From Synergistaceae bacterium DZ-S4 (GTDB lineage: Bacteria > Synergistota > Synergistia > Synergistales > Synergistaceae), in contig JAPCWD010000001.1 in assembly GCA_025943965.1 (NCBI GenBank), positions 62,001 through 126,000 on the forward strand: a stretch of 64,000 bases of DNA. Direction: 5' to 3'. Both the position numbers and the translations under genes were made by a program. This document shows positions 16,229 to 25,773 of this stretch, piece by piece; position 1 is the first letter of the stretch; each line of letters opens with the position of its first letter. A model generated the notes under the pieces. That model saw nothing but the letters and a program-made list of their open reading frames with translations, was not told where the DNA came from and did not search any database.

Positions 16229-17857
16229 TTATGCCATAAACATGGCTATGTCATCATCGACATTGCCTACTCCTGCGATACCGAACTTCTCCACAAGGAC
16301 CTTGGCCACGTTTGGTGAAAGGAAACCTGGCAGTGTCGGGCCAAGGTGGATGTTCTTGACTCCAAGATAGAGCAAGGCAAGGAGAACGATGACTGCTTTT
16401 TGCTCATACCATGCGATATTGTAGGCGATAGGGAGCTTGTTGACATCGTCAAGACCAAAAACTTCCTTGAGCTTGAGGGCTATGACCGCAAGCGAATAAG
16501 AATCGTTGCACTGGCCTGCGTCAAGGACTCTTGGTATTCCTCCGATGTCTCCCAGATCGAGTTTATTGTAGCGGTACTTAGCGCATCCCGCTGTAAGGAT
16601 GATCGTGTCCTTAGGAAGTTTATTGGCAAACTCGGTGTAGTATTCTCTTGACTTCATGCGTCCGTCACAGCCGGCCATTACAAAGAATTTTCTGACTGCT
16701 CCGGATTTGACTGCATCGACAACCTTGTCGGCAAGGGCAAGGACCTGGTTATGGGCAAAACCTCCCACTATCGATCCCGTTTCTATCTCTTCCGGCGCCG
16801 GAAGTTTCTTCGCCATTTCGATGACTGCGGAGAAATCCTTCTTACCTGCTGTGTCAGGCACAATGTGGGCACACCCCGGGAATCCGGCTGAACCGGTAGT
16901 GAATATGCGCTGTCTGACTTCTTCGCTCTTCGGCGGGACAATGCAGTTTGTAGTAAAGAGAATGGGGCCTTTGAAGGTCTCGAACTCGCCGGCCTGTTTC
17001 CACCACGAACCGCCATAGTTGCCTGCAAAGTTGTCATACTTCTTGAATGCGGGGTAATAATGGGCAGGGAGCATTTCACCGTGAGTATAGACATCGACTC
17101 CCGTTCCCTTAGTCTGTTCAAGCAACTGCTCAAGATCGGTAAGGTCATGTCCCGAAATGAGGATAGCAGGATTTTTTCTTACTCCGATATTCACCATCGT
17201 TATCTCAGGGTCGCCGTACTTGGATGTATTGCCTGTATCAAGAAGCGCCATTGCCGTGACCCCGTTCTCTCCGGTTCTGAGAGTAAGGGCTACAAGGTCA
17301 TCAGCCCCGAGGCTGTTGTCCAGGAGTGCGGCCAGTGCTTCATAGATGAACTTGTAAATGTCAGTATCTTCCTTCCCAAGGTTGAGCGCATGTTCCGCAT
17401 AAGCAGCCATGCCTTTCAGACCATAAGTTATCATTTCCCTGAGGGAGCGGACATCCTCGTTTTCTGTAGCAAGAACTCCGACTGAAGCTGCTTTTTCAAG
17501 CATCGCATCCCTGCCATCGGCATTGAAAAGGGCCGCATCGTGAAGTCCGGCTGCCTGGATTTTGGCTTTGAGGCCCTCCCTGACGGAGATCATCTTCGTG
17601 ATCTGCTTCTGGATGGCATCGGCATCGAAATTTGCGTTCGTGATCGTCATGAAGAGGCTTCTCAGCACTTCGTGGTTCACTTCGGGAATGCCTGCTGCGT
17701 CAATTTTGCCCTTTACGACAACATCGGAGATGCCTTTGACTGTGTAAATAAGAAGATCCTGGAGTTTTGCGACGTGTTCTTCCTTGCCGCATACTCCCTT
17801 AACCGTACATCCTTTGTTCATTGCAGTTTCCTGACACTGAAAACAGAACATGCTCAT
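16229..17857 (-). CDS. hcp: Hydroxylamine reductase / hybrid cluster protein
   Basis: A 542-residue hybrid cluster protein. The N-terminal cysteine set M-F-C-F-Q-C-Q-E...G-V-C-G-K binds a 4Fe-4S cluster, and further Cys/His/Glu (for example G-N-Y-G-G-S-W, C-A-K-Y-R, F-A-H-N-Q) belong to the hybrid 4Fe-2O-2S cluster. Hcp reduces NO or hydroxylamine. It lies 40 bases downstream of the flavodiiron gene, so both probably form a nitrosative/oxidative stress operon. The ATG has GGGGGAAGGA upstream. Confidence 0.93.
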   Translation of the reverse strand: MSMFCFQCQETAMNKGCTVKGVCGKEEHVAKLQDLLIYTVKGISDVVVKGKIDAAGIPEVNHEVLRSLFMTITNANFDADAIQKQITKMISVREGLKAKIQAAGLHDAALFNADGRDAMLEKAASVGVLATENEDVRSLREMITYGLKGMAAYAEHALNLGKEDTDIYKFIYEALAALLDNSLGADDLVALTLRTGENGVTAMALLDTGNTSKYGDPEITMVNIGVRKNPAILISGHDLTDLEQLLEQTKGTGVDVYTHGEMLPAHYYPAFKKYDNFAGNYGGSWWKQAGEFETFKGPILFTTNCIVPPKSEEVRQRIFTTGSAGFPGCAHIVPDTAGKKDFSAVIEMAKKLPAPEEIETGSIVGGFAHNQVLALADKVVDAVKSGAVRKFFVMAGCDGRMKSREYYTEFANKLPKDTIILTAGCAKYRYNKLDLGDIGGIPRVLDAGQCNDSYSLAVIALKLKEVFGLDDVNKLPIAYNIAWYEQKAVIVLLALLYLGVKNIHLGPTLPGFLSPNVAKVLVEKFGIAGVGNVDDDIAMFMA

Positions 17858-17897
17858 ATATCCTTCCCCCTTTTGTTATTTATTCCTGCCGAGGTCA

Positions 17898-19088
17898 TTA
17901 TGCCTTTGCTATCTTCATCCCGAATCTGACGGCTTCTTCTTTGATGCTTTCCGAAGGGTTCCACTGATTGCGGAGTCCCTCTTCGTCTATCAACTCAAAG
18001 CCCGCGTTCTTCATCGAGTCCAGGATGACTTTGGTGCCCTCTCCGCTCCATCCGTAACACCCGAATGCCGCAGCCTTTTTGTTTTTGAACTTAAGTCCCT
18101 TCATCAGGTGCATGAAGCCGGCAACTGAATGAAGGACGCTGTTTCCTACTGTGGGTGACCCGACAACTACTGTTTTTGACTTGAAGACTTCCGTGATCAC
18201 ATCGTTGTCGTCGTTCTTAGCAAGGTTAAACAGTTTGACGGTGACATCCTTGTCTGCCAGTCCGATCCCCTCTGCGATCCTCTCGGCGAGCTCTTTTGTC
18301 CCGTTCCACATAGTGTCGTAGATGACCGATATCTGGTTCTCCTGATAGTCGTCCGCCCATTTGGCATATTTTTCGACTATCTGCATCGGGTTATCACGCC
18401 AGATCACTCCGTGGCTCGTTGCGATAATATCGATCTGAAGATTGAGGGAGAGCACCTCGGCAAGCTTCTTTCTCAGTATCGCGCTGAACGGCGTGATTAT
18501 GTTGGCGTAGTATTTTATGCATTCGTTGAATAGCTCGCACTGGTCCACCAGGTCGTTGAAAAGCTTCTCTGTCGCGTAGTGCTGGCCGAATGCGTCGTTG
18601 CTGAAAAGTATATTGTCCTTGGTAAGGTATGCAGCCATGCTGTCCGGCCAGTGGAGCATCGACATCTCGACGAAGATAAGCTCCTTGCCGTTTCCGACAT
18701 CCAGTTTATCGCCCGTCTTGACCACATGGAAGTCCCAGTCCTGATGGTATTGCCCCTTAAGTGACTTGACCGCATTTGCTGTGCAGTATATCGGTTTGCC
18801 GGGGATCAGCTTCATAAGTGCGGGAAGCGATCCACTGTGGTCTACTTCACCATGGTTCACAACGATATAGTCGATCTTGTTCAGGTCGATCTCCTTCTGC
18901 AGGTTCGCGACAAATTCTTCCGCGAAGGGCATCCAGACGGTATCAATAAGTACCGTCTTCTCTTCCTCTATTAGATAGGAATTGTAAGTCGAACCCTTAT
19001 GTGTGGAATAATCGTCCCCATGGAATTTGAGGAGCTCCCAGTCGACCTTGCCTACCCATGAAACGTTGTTTTTTAACAGCTTTTTCAA
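17898..19088 (-). CDS. A-type flavoprotein (flavodiiron O2/NO reductase)
   Basis: A 396-residue flavodiiron protein. The N-terminal metallo-beta-lactamase-like domain carries the diiron ligands in N-H-G-E-V-D-H-S-G and S-H-G-V-I-W; the C-terminal part is flavodoxin-like with V-I-Y-D-T-M-W-N-G-T for FMN binding. It reduces O2 to water or NO to N2O with electrons from a rubredoxin-type donor. Start is TTG at 19088 behind AAAGGTG. It precedes hcp on the same strand. Confidence 0.92.
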   Translation of the reverse strand: MKKLLKNNVSWVGKVDWELLKFHGDDYSTHKGSTYNSYLIEEEKTVLIDTVWMPFAEEFVANLQKEIDLNKIDYIVVNHGEVDHSGSLPALMKLIPGKPIYCTANAVKSLKGQYHQDWDFHVVKTGDKLDVGNGKELIFVEMSMLHWPDSMAAYLTKDNILFSNDAFGQHYATEKLFNDLVDQCELFNECIKYYANIITPFSAILRKKLAEVLSLNLQIDIIATSHGVIWRDNPMQIVEKYAKWADDYQENQISVIYDTMWNGTKELAERIAEGIGLADKDVTVKLFNLAKNDDNDVITEVFKSKTVVVGSPTVGNSVLHSVAGFMHLMKGLKFKNKKAAAFGCYGWSGEGTKVILDSMKNAGFELIDEEGLRNQWNPSESIKEEAVRFGMKIAKA

Positions 19089-19592
19089 CCGTCATCACAC
19101 CTTTCTGTCATTATGGAAAAGGAATAACGTACCATCATATAACTGCCATACCAACTAAAATTAACAAATCATCAAATTCTTTGCATCAGTACAAAACACA
19201 TATGGATATGTTTTTGTTTAAGTCGCTTTCTTTTTTTCTGATATTTTGATCCGGTGAACAAAAGACCATATCTGTCCGCTTTGCCGTTCTTCATTCTCCT
19301 GCTTGCAACATGGCTTAAAAAAGGAGGGAGAAAACATTATCTGCAATAATTAAGGAGTTTTAAATACCTTAATTATTTATACTTACTAGATACCAAACAA
19401 TAATATCACATAGTCATATGTATAAATCAATAATATTAATTCTTTCTTATCTGATGAATTATTTTGACAGGTCCGACAAATCACGGTCCGCTTGCAGGCT
19501 TCAATGACCCTGCGTTAGTGAGAGGTCCGGACAACGAGACAGGCCCCTGAGCAACCTCAGGGGCCTGTGATCCGTTGGGATGACCAAATTAA
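19089..19592. other. AT-rich region upstream of the flavodiiron-hcp operon
   Basis: About 500 bases without a gene. It contains an AT-rich inverted repeat (AATAATTAAGG 19345-19355, CCTTAATTATT 19367-19377, 11-base spacer) that could bind a regulator, and at the far end the hairpin that probably ends the tRNA transcript. No confident promoter boxes were assigned. Confidence 0.45.
19539..19568 (-). terminator. Hairpin downstream of tRNA-Arg
   Basis: Perfect 13-base arms (19539-19551 and 19556-19568) around CAAC, starting 24 bases past the tRNA 3' end on the minus strand. The following T-run is poor, so it may be a terminator or a processing stem. Confidence 0.5.
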
Positions 19593-19669
19593 TGGCGGGC
19601 TCGGCCGGAGTCGAACCGGCGACCTACGGCTTAGGAGGCCGTCGCTCTATCCTACTGAGCTACGAGTCC
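19593..19669 (-). tRNA. tRNA-Arg(CCU)
   Basis: A 77-base tRNA with encoded CCA. Read on the minus strand the acceptor starts GGACTCG and ends CGAGCCC-G-CCA; D stem GCTC/GAGC; anticodon stem ACGGC/GCCGT with loop CTCCTAA, giving anticodon CCU; T arm GCCGG-TTCGACT-CCGGC. All stems pair except an A3-C70 mismatch in the acceptor stem. It decodes AGG. No integrase or element end was seen beside it. Confidence 0.93.
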
Positions 19670-19804
19670 GCACCGCAAAAGGTAGTCTATCATGGAACAT
19701 CAGGTTAATGCAACTATCTCAGAGACAAAAACAGAGCGAATTCAGCTTTTTCGCTCAAATGATCCTAAGATGATCCCGAGATCAATGAAAAATCGGTCCC
19801 TGAT

Positions 19805-20929
19805 CTACAAACTCAGGGAGCTGAGATATCCGCCTAGCTCGTGGAGCCCGTCCTGCAAAAGCTTCGTGTCACCGAATCCATAACCAAGCCTGAAGCACTT
19901 TTTCTCTTCGAAACAGTCTCCGTGGCAGAGAAGGACCCCGGTCTTTTCGTATATGTCCGTACAAAGCTCCACTTCATCGATATCATAGTCGTAGTGGACA
20001 AGCATAGTCGTAGTGAAACTCTCACCATAAACTGAGAGGCGGGGCTGGTTCATGATCCAGTCCTCCGCGATCTTTTTGTTGGGCCTGACTATGGCACGGG
20101 CCCTTTCAAGCATTTTATCGCTGTTCTCAAGGGCTATGGCGGATATCAGCTCATCGAAGACCCCGTTGCAGATCGAATCGTATGACCGTCTGTTCTCAAG
20201 GATGTCATAGGCCTTTTTGTCGCGTGTGACAGCCCAGCCGACCCTTGTCCCTGCCATCGAGTAGATCTTGGACATGCTGCTTGTGGCGATCCCCTTCTCG
20301 TAAAGATCAACTATCGATGGCATGTATGCGTCCGCAAGTCCTCTGTATATTTCATCACAGAGGATGTATGATCCGTTCTTTTCGGCAACTGTAATAATTT
20401 CTCCCAGTTCATCGGCATCCATATAGGCACCGGTAGGGTTATTGGGGTTGGTCAGTGTTATCATTTTCGTTCTGCTGTCTGTAAGCGAGTCCATTTTTTT
20501 TGGATCGACCTTATAGCCCTCCTCCTTTTTCAGGCGAAGGGGACGGACTTCTATCCCTAGGGCTTCAGGGATGGAGTAGTGCTGCTGGTAGTTGGGCATC
20601 ACCGCTACCACATTATCTCCCTTTTCAAGCATCCCGGTAAGCACGGCCGAGTTTGCCCCGGTACCTCCATGGAAGGTAAGCACCATACCCGGCTCCGCCA
20701 TTTTATAGGTCGAAGCGGCCGCATCAAGAAAGCGGGGCAGGCCAAAGAAGGCTCCGTAATGTAGGTGGGTCTCGAAGAAGAATTTTGTAAGTTCATCCTT
20801 GTTCTCTCCGCTCAGTTCCGCGAGTTCATCCAGGGAGATAGCCTTTACGCAGCTTGCCCCAAGGTTGTACCTGCATTGAGCGTCACGGGGATTCAGCCAT
20901 TTTTCAACTTTAAAATCTTTGATAGGCAC
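19805..20929 (-). CDS. Class I/II PLP-dependent aminotransferase
   Basis: A 374-residue fold-type I enzyme with T-N-P-N-N-P-T-G-A, L-C-D-E-I-Y-R-G and the PLP lysine in S-S-M-S-K-I-Y-S-M-A-G-T-R-V-G-W. The shortened N-terminus and the F-H-G-G-T-G-A-N-S cofactor loop set it apart from the aminotransferase at 2139-3293; the amino donor cannot be assigned. Start is GTG at 20929 behind AGGAGGAAAG. It appears to be transcribed alone. Confidence 0.83.
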   Translation of the reverse strand: MPIKDFKVEKWLNPRDAQCRYNLGASCVKAISLDELAELSGENKDELTKFFFETHLHYGAFFGLPRFLDAAASTYKMAEPGMVLTFHGGTGANSAVLTGMLEKGDNVVAVMPNYQQHYSIPEALGIEVRPLRLKKEEGYKVDPKKMDSLTDSRTKMITLTNPNNPTGAYMDADELGEIITVAEKNGSYILCDEIYRGLADAYMPSIVDLYEKGIATSSMSKIYSMAGTRVGWAVTRDKKAYDILENRRSYDSICNGVFDELISAIALENSDKMLERARAIVRPNKKIAEDWIMNQPRLSVYGESFTTTMLVHYDYDIDEVELCTDIYEKTGVLLCHGDCFEEKKCFRLGYGFGDTKLLQDGLHELGGYLSSLSL

Positions 20930-20999
20930 AGCTCTTTCCTCCTTTTGCGTTTAAGAGACATTCCGATGCAAAGCAGTAAGGCATCTTTGAACTCTATTC

Positions 21000-21812
21000 T
21001 CAAAGCTGGATATCTATGCTTTTCTGCTCCCCTTTTTGGGAAACCGTCACCCTTACTTTCGCCTTTGCGGCAGCCCTGCTTTCAAGGTAAGAATCAACGC
21101 GGGCAATGTCAAAATTTTTGGTGTCGTATGTATCGATCATGACCAGAGAATCTCCCGGCAGGATCCCGGCATAGAATGCCGCGGTACCTTTTACAACATC
21201 TTTAATGAGAAGCCTGCCGCCTGGATCCCTGAAAAGCTCCTCAAGCTCAAGACCGAGATAACTTTTGGAAGGGGGGAGGGGCTGGGGTTCCTTATAGTAT
21301 GCTCCTGACTCCTCGGAGACCGAATAGTCGGGAGCGGTCACCCTTACAGATATCTTTTTGCTCTCCTGCCGGATCGTGTATTCAAGCCTTATATTCTCTT
21401 CGAAACCGCTGACCTTAATGACGGTGACCCCGCTTCTGTCATCGAGGAACGTCTTTTTGCCCTCTCCCTCCCATGACTTTACCAGCAGCTCAACTGTGCC
21501 GGGGACCCCTCTTTCAAAAATAAGATCTGCCGCGTGTTCCATCTCTTTTCTCGAACTTTCCTTCGCGTGCTCCCTTATTTCCCTGACCTTCTGCTCGTAT
21601 GCGGCCTGCTGTTTGGCTGCCTCCGCCTGGTTGTTGGTGTTTCCCGCAGCGAGAGTGCCCAGGAGGACTGCCAGACCAGTCGCGTCCACCCAGACCTCGG
21701 TATGGCTCGAGCTGTAACTGTGATGTTCCGAATAGGCAAATGCAGTTCGGACAGGGGCGATCAATAAAATCAGAAAAAAAGCTGTGGACCTGACGTATTT
21801 TTTCATCTGCAT
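21000..21812 (-). CDS. Exported PDZ-domain protein, unknown function
   Basis: A 270-residue protein with an N-terminal signal peptide (F-F-L-I-L-L-I-A-P-V-R-T-A-F-A), a charged Gln/Lys/Glu-rich middle that may be helical, and a C-terminal PDZ-like domain (Y-L-G-L-E-L-E-E-L...A-A-F-Y-A-G-I-L-P-G-D-S-L-V-M-I-D). No protease domain is visible, so it may act as an envelope adaptor. It follows two other exported-protein genes on the same strand and may share their transcript. Confidence 0.65.
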   Translation of the reverse strand: MQMKKYVRSTAFFLILLIAPVRTAFAYSEHHSYSSSHTEVWVDATGLAVLLGTLAAGNTNNQAEAAKQQAAYEQKVREIREHAKESSRKEMEHAADLIFERGVPGTVELLVKSWEGEGKKTFLDDRSGVTVIKVSGFEENIRLEYTIRQESKKISVRVTAPDYSVSEESGAYYKEPQPLPPSKSYLGLELEELFRDPGGRLLIKDVVKGTAAFYAGILPGDSLVMIDTYDTKNFDIARVDSYLESRAAAKAKVRVTVSQKGEQKSIDIQL

Positions 21813-21836
21813 CTTTTCCTCCCGATCTCTTTTGTC

Positions 21837-22808
21837 TTATCTCGCTGTTTTGAACGTTTCCGCTGTATTATGGAACAAATCGAGGTTTTCGGGGATAGCG
21901 GATCTTGCTATGCCGACCATAACATGGCTGTTTTTGCCGTCAAAAAGCATCGTCTGGTATATAAGCTTCTTTTCTTCACCTGAAGTATATCCAACTATCT
22001 CTATCCCGTTCAGTCCGTCGATCATTACCTCTTTTTCAGATATGATGTCGACCTTTTCTCCCTTTTCTATCATCTGCAGTTTTTCCTTTGCAAAACCCGG
22101 CTGTTTATCCGGAGTTACAAAGGTGTTTGAGATGCGTGATACGACAAATAAAGAACCGTCCTCTTTTTTTGTGGGGAGGAAACCATCCTTTGTATATACG
22201 ACCGCACCGTCAAGCAGGCCGGCAAGTTTAAGGGGCGTCCCGTGCACATCGATATTGCCCTGCGGGATCTCTGCAGGGGGAGAACTTTTTACACTTTCCC
22301 AGTATGCGCTCCTGATCGTTTTAAGTACAGCCTCTCCACGCAGCTGGTCTTTTGCAGGGTAAAGGCCGTTTATCATCCAGCACTCTTTGCCCCTGTCGAC
22401 GACCAGAGTCCATTTGCCGACCATGCCGGATCCTTTTTTCTGAAATATCTTCATCAGCATCGCAGATGAGCCATTCCAGACAAACTCATTTTTCATCTTA
22501 AGTTCCATATTTGCCTTTTTCAGATTATCCTCGGTGAACTCTTCCAAAAGGGCAGCGTATGGAAGGCGTATGACAGATGACTCCAGTGAAACTTTTTTTG
22601 TTTTGTCCACACATCCTGCCTGTGATTCTACAAAAGTGCAGCCTTCAGGCAAAATAACATAGACCGGCATGGCAAATACAGATTTGTGCAGGGGACTCTT
22701 TTCCGTATTGATTTCTTTGGGACCGTCGGCAGCGGCATTGCCCGCGATAAAGAAGAAAAGCAAAAGGACGGGCAGGAGCTTCGCATTTTTTAGAAGAAGC
22801 TTCATCAC
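21837..22808 (-). CDS. Exported protein, unknown function
   Basis: A 323-residue protein with an N-terminal signal peptide (L-L-P-V-L-L-L-F-F-F-I-A-G-N-A-A-A). The rest is soluble, with a possible disulfide pair in E-G-C-T-F-V-E-S-Q-A-G-C. No family is recognised. It starts inside the stop codon of the TPR gene (ATGA overlap), so the two are coupled; the PDZ protein follows 24 bases later. The three may act together in the envelope. Confidence 0.6.
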   Translation of the reverse strand: MMKLLLKNAKLLPVLLLFFFIAGNAAADGPKEINTEKSPLHKSVFAMPVYVILPEGCTFVESQAGCVDKTKKVSLESSVIRLPYAALLEEFTEDNLKKANMELKMKNEFVWNGSSAMLMKIFQKKGSGMVGKWTLVVDRGKECWMINGLYPAKDQLRGEAVLKTIRSAYWESVKSSPPAEIPQGNIDVHGTPLKLAGLLDGAVVYTKDGFLPTKKEDGSLFVVSRISNTFVTPDKQPGFAKEKLQMIEKGEKVDIISEKEVMIDGLNGIEIVGYTSGEEKKLIYQTMLFDGKNSHVMVGIARSAIPENLDLFHNTAETFKTAR

Positions 22809-23464
22809 TCAGTTACAGCATCGCCCGAATCCGGCAGACCACGGAAGATCTCCGCTGATCCGTCTTCATCCCCGGAAAGAGGCTCGCCCTCCTGCTCTCC
22901 GGTATCGGGCATGATCGGTCCGTCCTCGGTGATGCCCGGGATCTCCGGCAGACCAGGGGCGACCTTTTTCAGCAGATCCCTGAAAAACCCCTTGACCTTG
23001 CCTGAAGAGAGATTTTCGGCAAGTGCTTCAGCTCCCTGTATGGCGCTTTCGCTGCCTATCTCTCTCAATGCTTCGACTTCTTTCTCAGCGGCCCCGTAAT
23101 CCTTTGCCCTGATGTAGAGAAGACCCAGCTTGTATCTTGCCTCCACATTGTCCGGCTCCAGCTTGACGAGCTTTTCATAATAGAGTGCAGCCGTCTCGTA
23201 ATCCTCCATCCCAAGGCTGCTTTCCGCAATGCCCTTTACGACCCTGGATTCAGGCCTGAGACTGAATTTTTCGGCCTTCATGAAGAGCTCTGAAGCCCCG
23301 TAGTGATCACCGGAACGCAGAAGGGACTCCGCCTTTGTTATATTCCTCTCCCTCATTGCCGCAACGGCAAGGAGTGCCGTGGCAAAAAGCAGTATTATGA
23401 CCAGCATAACAACGAAACCGGAAAATAAACCTCCTCTTTGTCTACTCATATCATATTCCTCCAA
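22805..23464 (-). CDS. Membrane-anchored TPR-repeat protein
   Basis: A 219-residue protein with one N-terminal membrane segment (V-V-M-L-V-I-I-L-L-F-A-T-A-L-L-A-V-A-A) and two or three TPR units (for example A-A-L-Y-Y-E-K-L-V-K-L-E-P-D-N-V-E-A-R-Y-K-L-G), then an acidic C-terminal tail. Probably a scaffold for envelope proteins, perhaps for the two downstream exported proteins. Four-base overlap with the next gene. Confidence 0.7.
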   Translation of the reverse strand: MEEYDMSRQRGGLFSGFVVMLVIILLFATALLAVAAMRERNITKAESLLRSGDHYGASELFMKAEKFSLRPESRVVKGIAESSLGMEDYETAALYYEKLVKLEPDNVEARYKLGLLYIRAKDYGAAEKEVEALREIGSESAIQGAEALAENLSSGKVKGFFRDLLKKVAPGLPEIPGITEDGPIMPDTGEQEGEPLSGDEDGSAEIFRGLPDSGDAVTE

Positions 23465-23524
23465 TCGATCCAGATATATTCCGCACCGGTTCGCAGCAGG
23501 ACCATGCCGCTGCCATGAACGTTC

Positions 23525-24148
23525 TCAGGAGAGATTCCTGCTCCAGTTATATTTTATCAGTTTCATCAGGCCGTCGGACCGTTCGATCAGATGTATGCCG
23601 CAAAAATCCATCGGATAGAAAAAAATGTCGTTCAGCTTAAATCCGAAATAATTACACATCAGCGTCCATATGACTCCTCCATGGGCAAAAAGCATTATGT
23701 TCCCGCACGGATTATCCCTGAGTATTTCATCAAATACAGGAACGGTACGTTTCTGAAGATCCTTAAAGCTCTCCCCTCCGGGAGGCCCCACCGAATCAAA
23801 AGAGACGCCCCTCTTTTCGTATATCTCGTTCCAGGTCAATCTTACCTCGTCGAAACTCCTGCCCTCCCAGTCTCCCAGATGTATCTCACGGAGCCCTCTC
23901 ACGGGGCGTATCTCGCATGTCCGGCCGGCAAGGGCTATCTCCGCAGTCTCCCTCGCTCTCCTTAGGTCACTTGAGAAGACCATGTTCGCCTCAACGCCCC
24001 TCAGCACTTCGGCCAGCCTCTTTGCCATCATTACACCCTCCTCGGAAAGAGGATAGTCGGTGGATCCGTAATATAGTTTCCCTCCGTGGGGAAGATCAGG
24101 CTTGGCATGGCGGATCAGATATATTTTCTGCTTTTCTCCGTTATTCAA
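23525..24148 (-). CDS. Histidine phosphatase family protein
   Basis: About 207 residues. The phosphatase loop is Y-L-I-R-H-A-K (RHA in place of the usual RHG), with S-D-L-R-R-A-R-E-T-A, E-x-x-x-G-D-W-E-G and the late F-A-H-G-G-V-I-W, which complete the active site. It resembles alpha-ribazole phosphatase/phosphoglycerate mutase-like enzymes; no cobalamin genes are nearby, so the substrate is open. The longest frame starts at 24178; a TTG at 24148 with AGGAG upstream gives a more typical N-terminus and is preferred. Confidence 0.78.
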   Translation of the reverse strand: MNNGEKQKIYLIRHAKPDLPHGGKLYYGSTDYPLSEEGVMMAKRLAEVLRGVEANMVFSSDLRRARETAEIALAGRTCEIRPVRGLREIHLGDWEGRSFDEVRLTWNEIYEKRGVSFDSVGPPGGESFKDLQKRTVPVFDEILRDNPCGNIMLFAHGGVIWTLMCNYFGFKLNDIFFYPMDFCGIHLIERSDGLMKLIKYNWSRNLS

Positions 24149-24264
24149 ATGGCTGCAGCTCCTGACATAAATGATCAAGGTAAAATGGTGAAACTGTCAA
24201 AGACTTACATTATATTTTTATTTTATCCGCATAGTCTTGACCCTGCCTCGGCATAAACCCAGGC

Positions 24265-24642
24265 TCAGATGGTCTCTTCGTCGGAACTTTCCCATGGCGG
24301 AGAGACGATGCAAAGGAACTCCAGCTTGTGATCACATTCGTTCACCACATACTGTACTGCAGAGGGCGGAACAAGGACGGCTCTCCCCTTTTTCAGCTCT
24401 ATCGGTCTTTCGTCAATAAAAAGAATCCCTCTCCCTGCTATTATCCAGTAAACTTCTGAAGACTTGACCAAACGGTGGGGAACCGTACGTCCCTTCGGAA
24501 GGACCACCGCATGGGAGAGGGAAAAACCGCAGAATGGCAGCCTTTCATTTCCCGGATGGAATATCTCCGCAAGGGAACATAGGTCACCGGCAGTGAAGTG
24601 TTCTGCGGTGTCCGCGTCTTTTAAAATGAAGGTACCATCCAT
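24265..24642 (-). CDS. Cupin-domain protein (mannose-6-phosphate isomerase-like)
   Basis: A 125-residue small cupin with L-P-K-G-R-T-V-P-H-R, W-I-I-A-G-R-G-I-L-F-I-D, and V-P-P-S-A-V-Q-Y-V-V-N as the second barrel motif. Metal-ligand histidines are fewer than in typical cupins, so it may bind without catalysis. No operon partner is evident. Confidence 0.65.
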   Translation of the reverse strand: MDGTFILKDADTAEHFTAGDLCSLAEIFHPGNERLPFCGFSLSHAVVLPKGRTVPHRLVKSSEVYWIIAGRGILFIDERPIELKKGRAVLVPPSAVQYVVNECDHKLEFLCIVSPPWESSDEETI

Positions 24643-24877
24643 TCGTATCCCCCCTTATATATGTCGCCGAACTTACATTCTGTTTATATTTTCACCGTGA
24701 ACTTTTTAGTTCCTCGTTTTCGTATCAGGCATTATGTTGATTTCTTATGTACCTCTTGCGATGAATGGCGGCCTTCTTTATAAAAACATGGAGAAAGTTT
24801 TGTATGTTACATTATACAGAGAATTCGGATTTTTATGCCGTAATTTTGGGTCTGCACCTTGGCACAGCCCGGGAAAT

Positions 24878-24910
24878 CAAAAGGCAGAGCCGCTCGGGCC
24901 CTGCCTTTTG
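24878..24910 (-). terminator. Intrinsic terminator downstream of the exported lipoprotein-sorting-like gene
   Basis: CAAAAGGCAG (24878-24887) pairs with CTGCCTTTTG (24901-24910). On the minus strand the stem ends in TTTTG-ATTT, about 24 bases after the stop. Confidence 0.6.
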
Positions 24911-24933
24911 AGGTGTCTTGCTGTACATGACGG

Positions 24934-25575
24934 TTAAATTTCCATTTTCGTATATCCCTTGGGGATCTTGAAGAGATTCTCGTCAACCTTGCTTCCGTAC
25001 TCGATTATCTCCATAAGCGCCTCTGAAGTTTTCCAATATCTCCACTTGTTGGTCCCCTCATCAAAATAGTATATCTGCTCTTCTCCTTCGCTGACTTTGA
25101 TCTTGTCATAATCGTATGTCCTGCCAGCGATCTTGTCTTTTCCGGAGGATACGACCAGCTTGGTTTTTTCAGCTTCAGACAGGTCCTTGTCGTCATTCAG
25201 CGTAGGGCCATCAAATGACTGATGAGGCATTTTCATGTACATCTTCTCTTCATGCATCAGGATCGTGGTGGTCTTTGCCGCGTTGTCCGTGATGGTGCTC
25301 ATGTGACTCATGTCGCTCAATACATCTACGTACATAAAGTGGCCTTTGACAGCCATGGTGGTAGTATTCTCCTCACGCCCGTCGCCGGTCTCGACTGACG
25401 CTTTGAATTTAAGGAATATCGCATGCTTTGAAGGGTTCAGATCATCATGCCATATTTTCATAGCCCTTTCACCAGGTCTGTAGGCCGCTTCGGCCGACAA
25501 CGTACCGATAAGGGAAAAGGCGGCAGCTGCTGCAATAAAGCCGAGACTCTTAAAAAAAGTGTTTTTCCTAGCCAT
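24934..25575 (-). CDS. Exported protein, DUF4412/LolA-like
   Basis: A 213-residue protein with a signal peptide (L-G-F-I-A-A-A-A-A-F-S-L-I-G-T-L-S-A-E-A). The mature part is beta-rich with M-Y-V-D-V and K-M-Y-M-K-M and a C-terminal L-F-K-I-P-K-G-Y, as in periplasmic DUF4412 proteins of the lipoprotein-carrier-like fold. Role unknown, probably periplasmic. It is bounded by terminators and is transcribed alone. Confidence 0.6.
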   Translation of the reverse strand: MARKNTFFKSLGFIAAAAAFSLIGTLSAEAAYRPGERAMKIWHDDLNPSKHAIFLKFKASVETGDGREENTTTMAVKGHFMYVDVLSDMSHMSTITDNAAKTTTILMHEEKMYMKMPHQSFDGPTLNDDKDLSEAEKTKLVVSSGKDKIAGRTYDYDKIKVSEGEEQIYYFDEGTNKWRYWKTSEALMEIIEYGSKVDENLFKIPKGYTKMEI

Positions 25576-25714
25576 TAAAGATTCCTCCCGTATGTAGTAA
25601 TTTGTTTGCCGGTAGTTCCGGAACGCTTTAGTAATACATATAATTTATCATATTATTGCACGAAAACAATATCGTTCCACAAAATCTGATCGATCTGTCT
25701 CTCCCTGACGCCGC

Positions 25715-25748
25715 CCCAAAAAAGGGGGAGCCGGAAGGCTCCCCCTTT
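25715..25748 (-). terminator. Intrinsic terminator of the hydrogenase operon
   Basis: AAAGGGGGAGCC (25721-25732) pairs with GGCTCCCCCTTT (25737-25748) around GGAA. On the minus strand it is followed by T-rich TTTGGGG, 25 bases after the hydA stop. Confidence 0.75.
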
Positions 25749-25773
25749 GCTGCTTTTGTCCTTGTCCGAAAAA

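Noticed and set aside
19567..19773. 68-codon plus-strand frame over the tRNA
   Set aside because: It is the antisense translation of tRNA-Arg, a well-known false protein; no ribosome-binding site.
24643..24877. Possible small gene upstream of the terminator
   Set aside because: Only a weak 67-codon frame without a ribosome-binding site.
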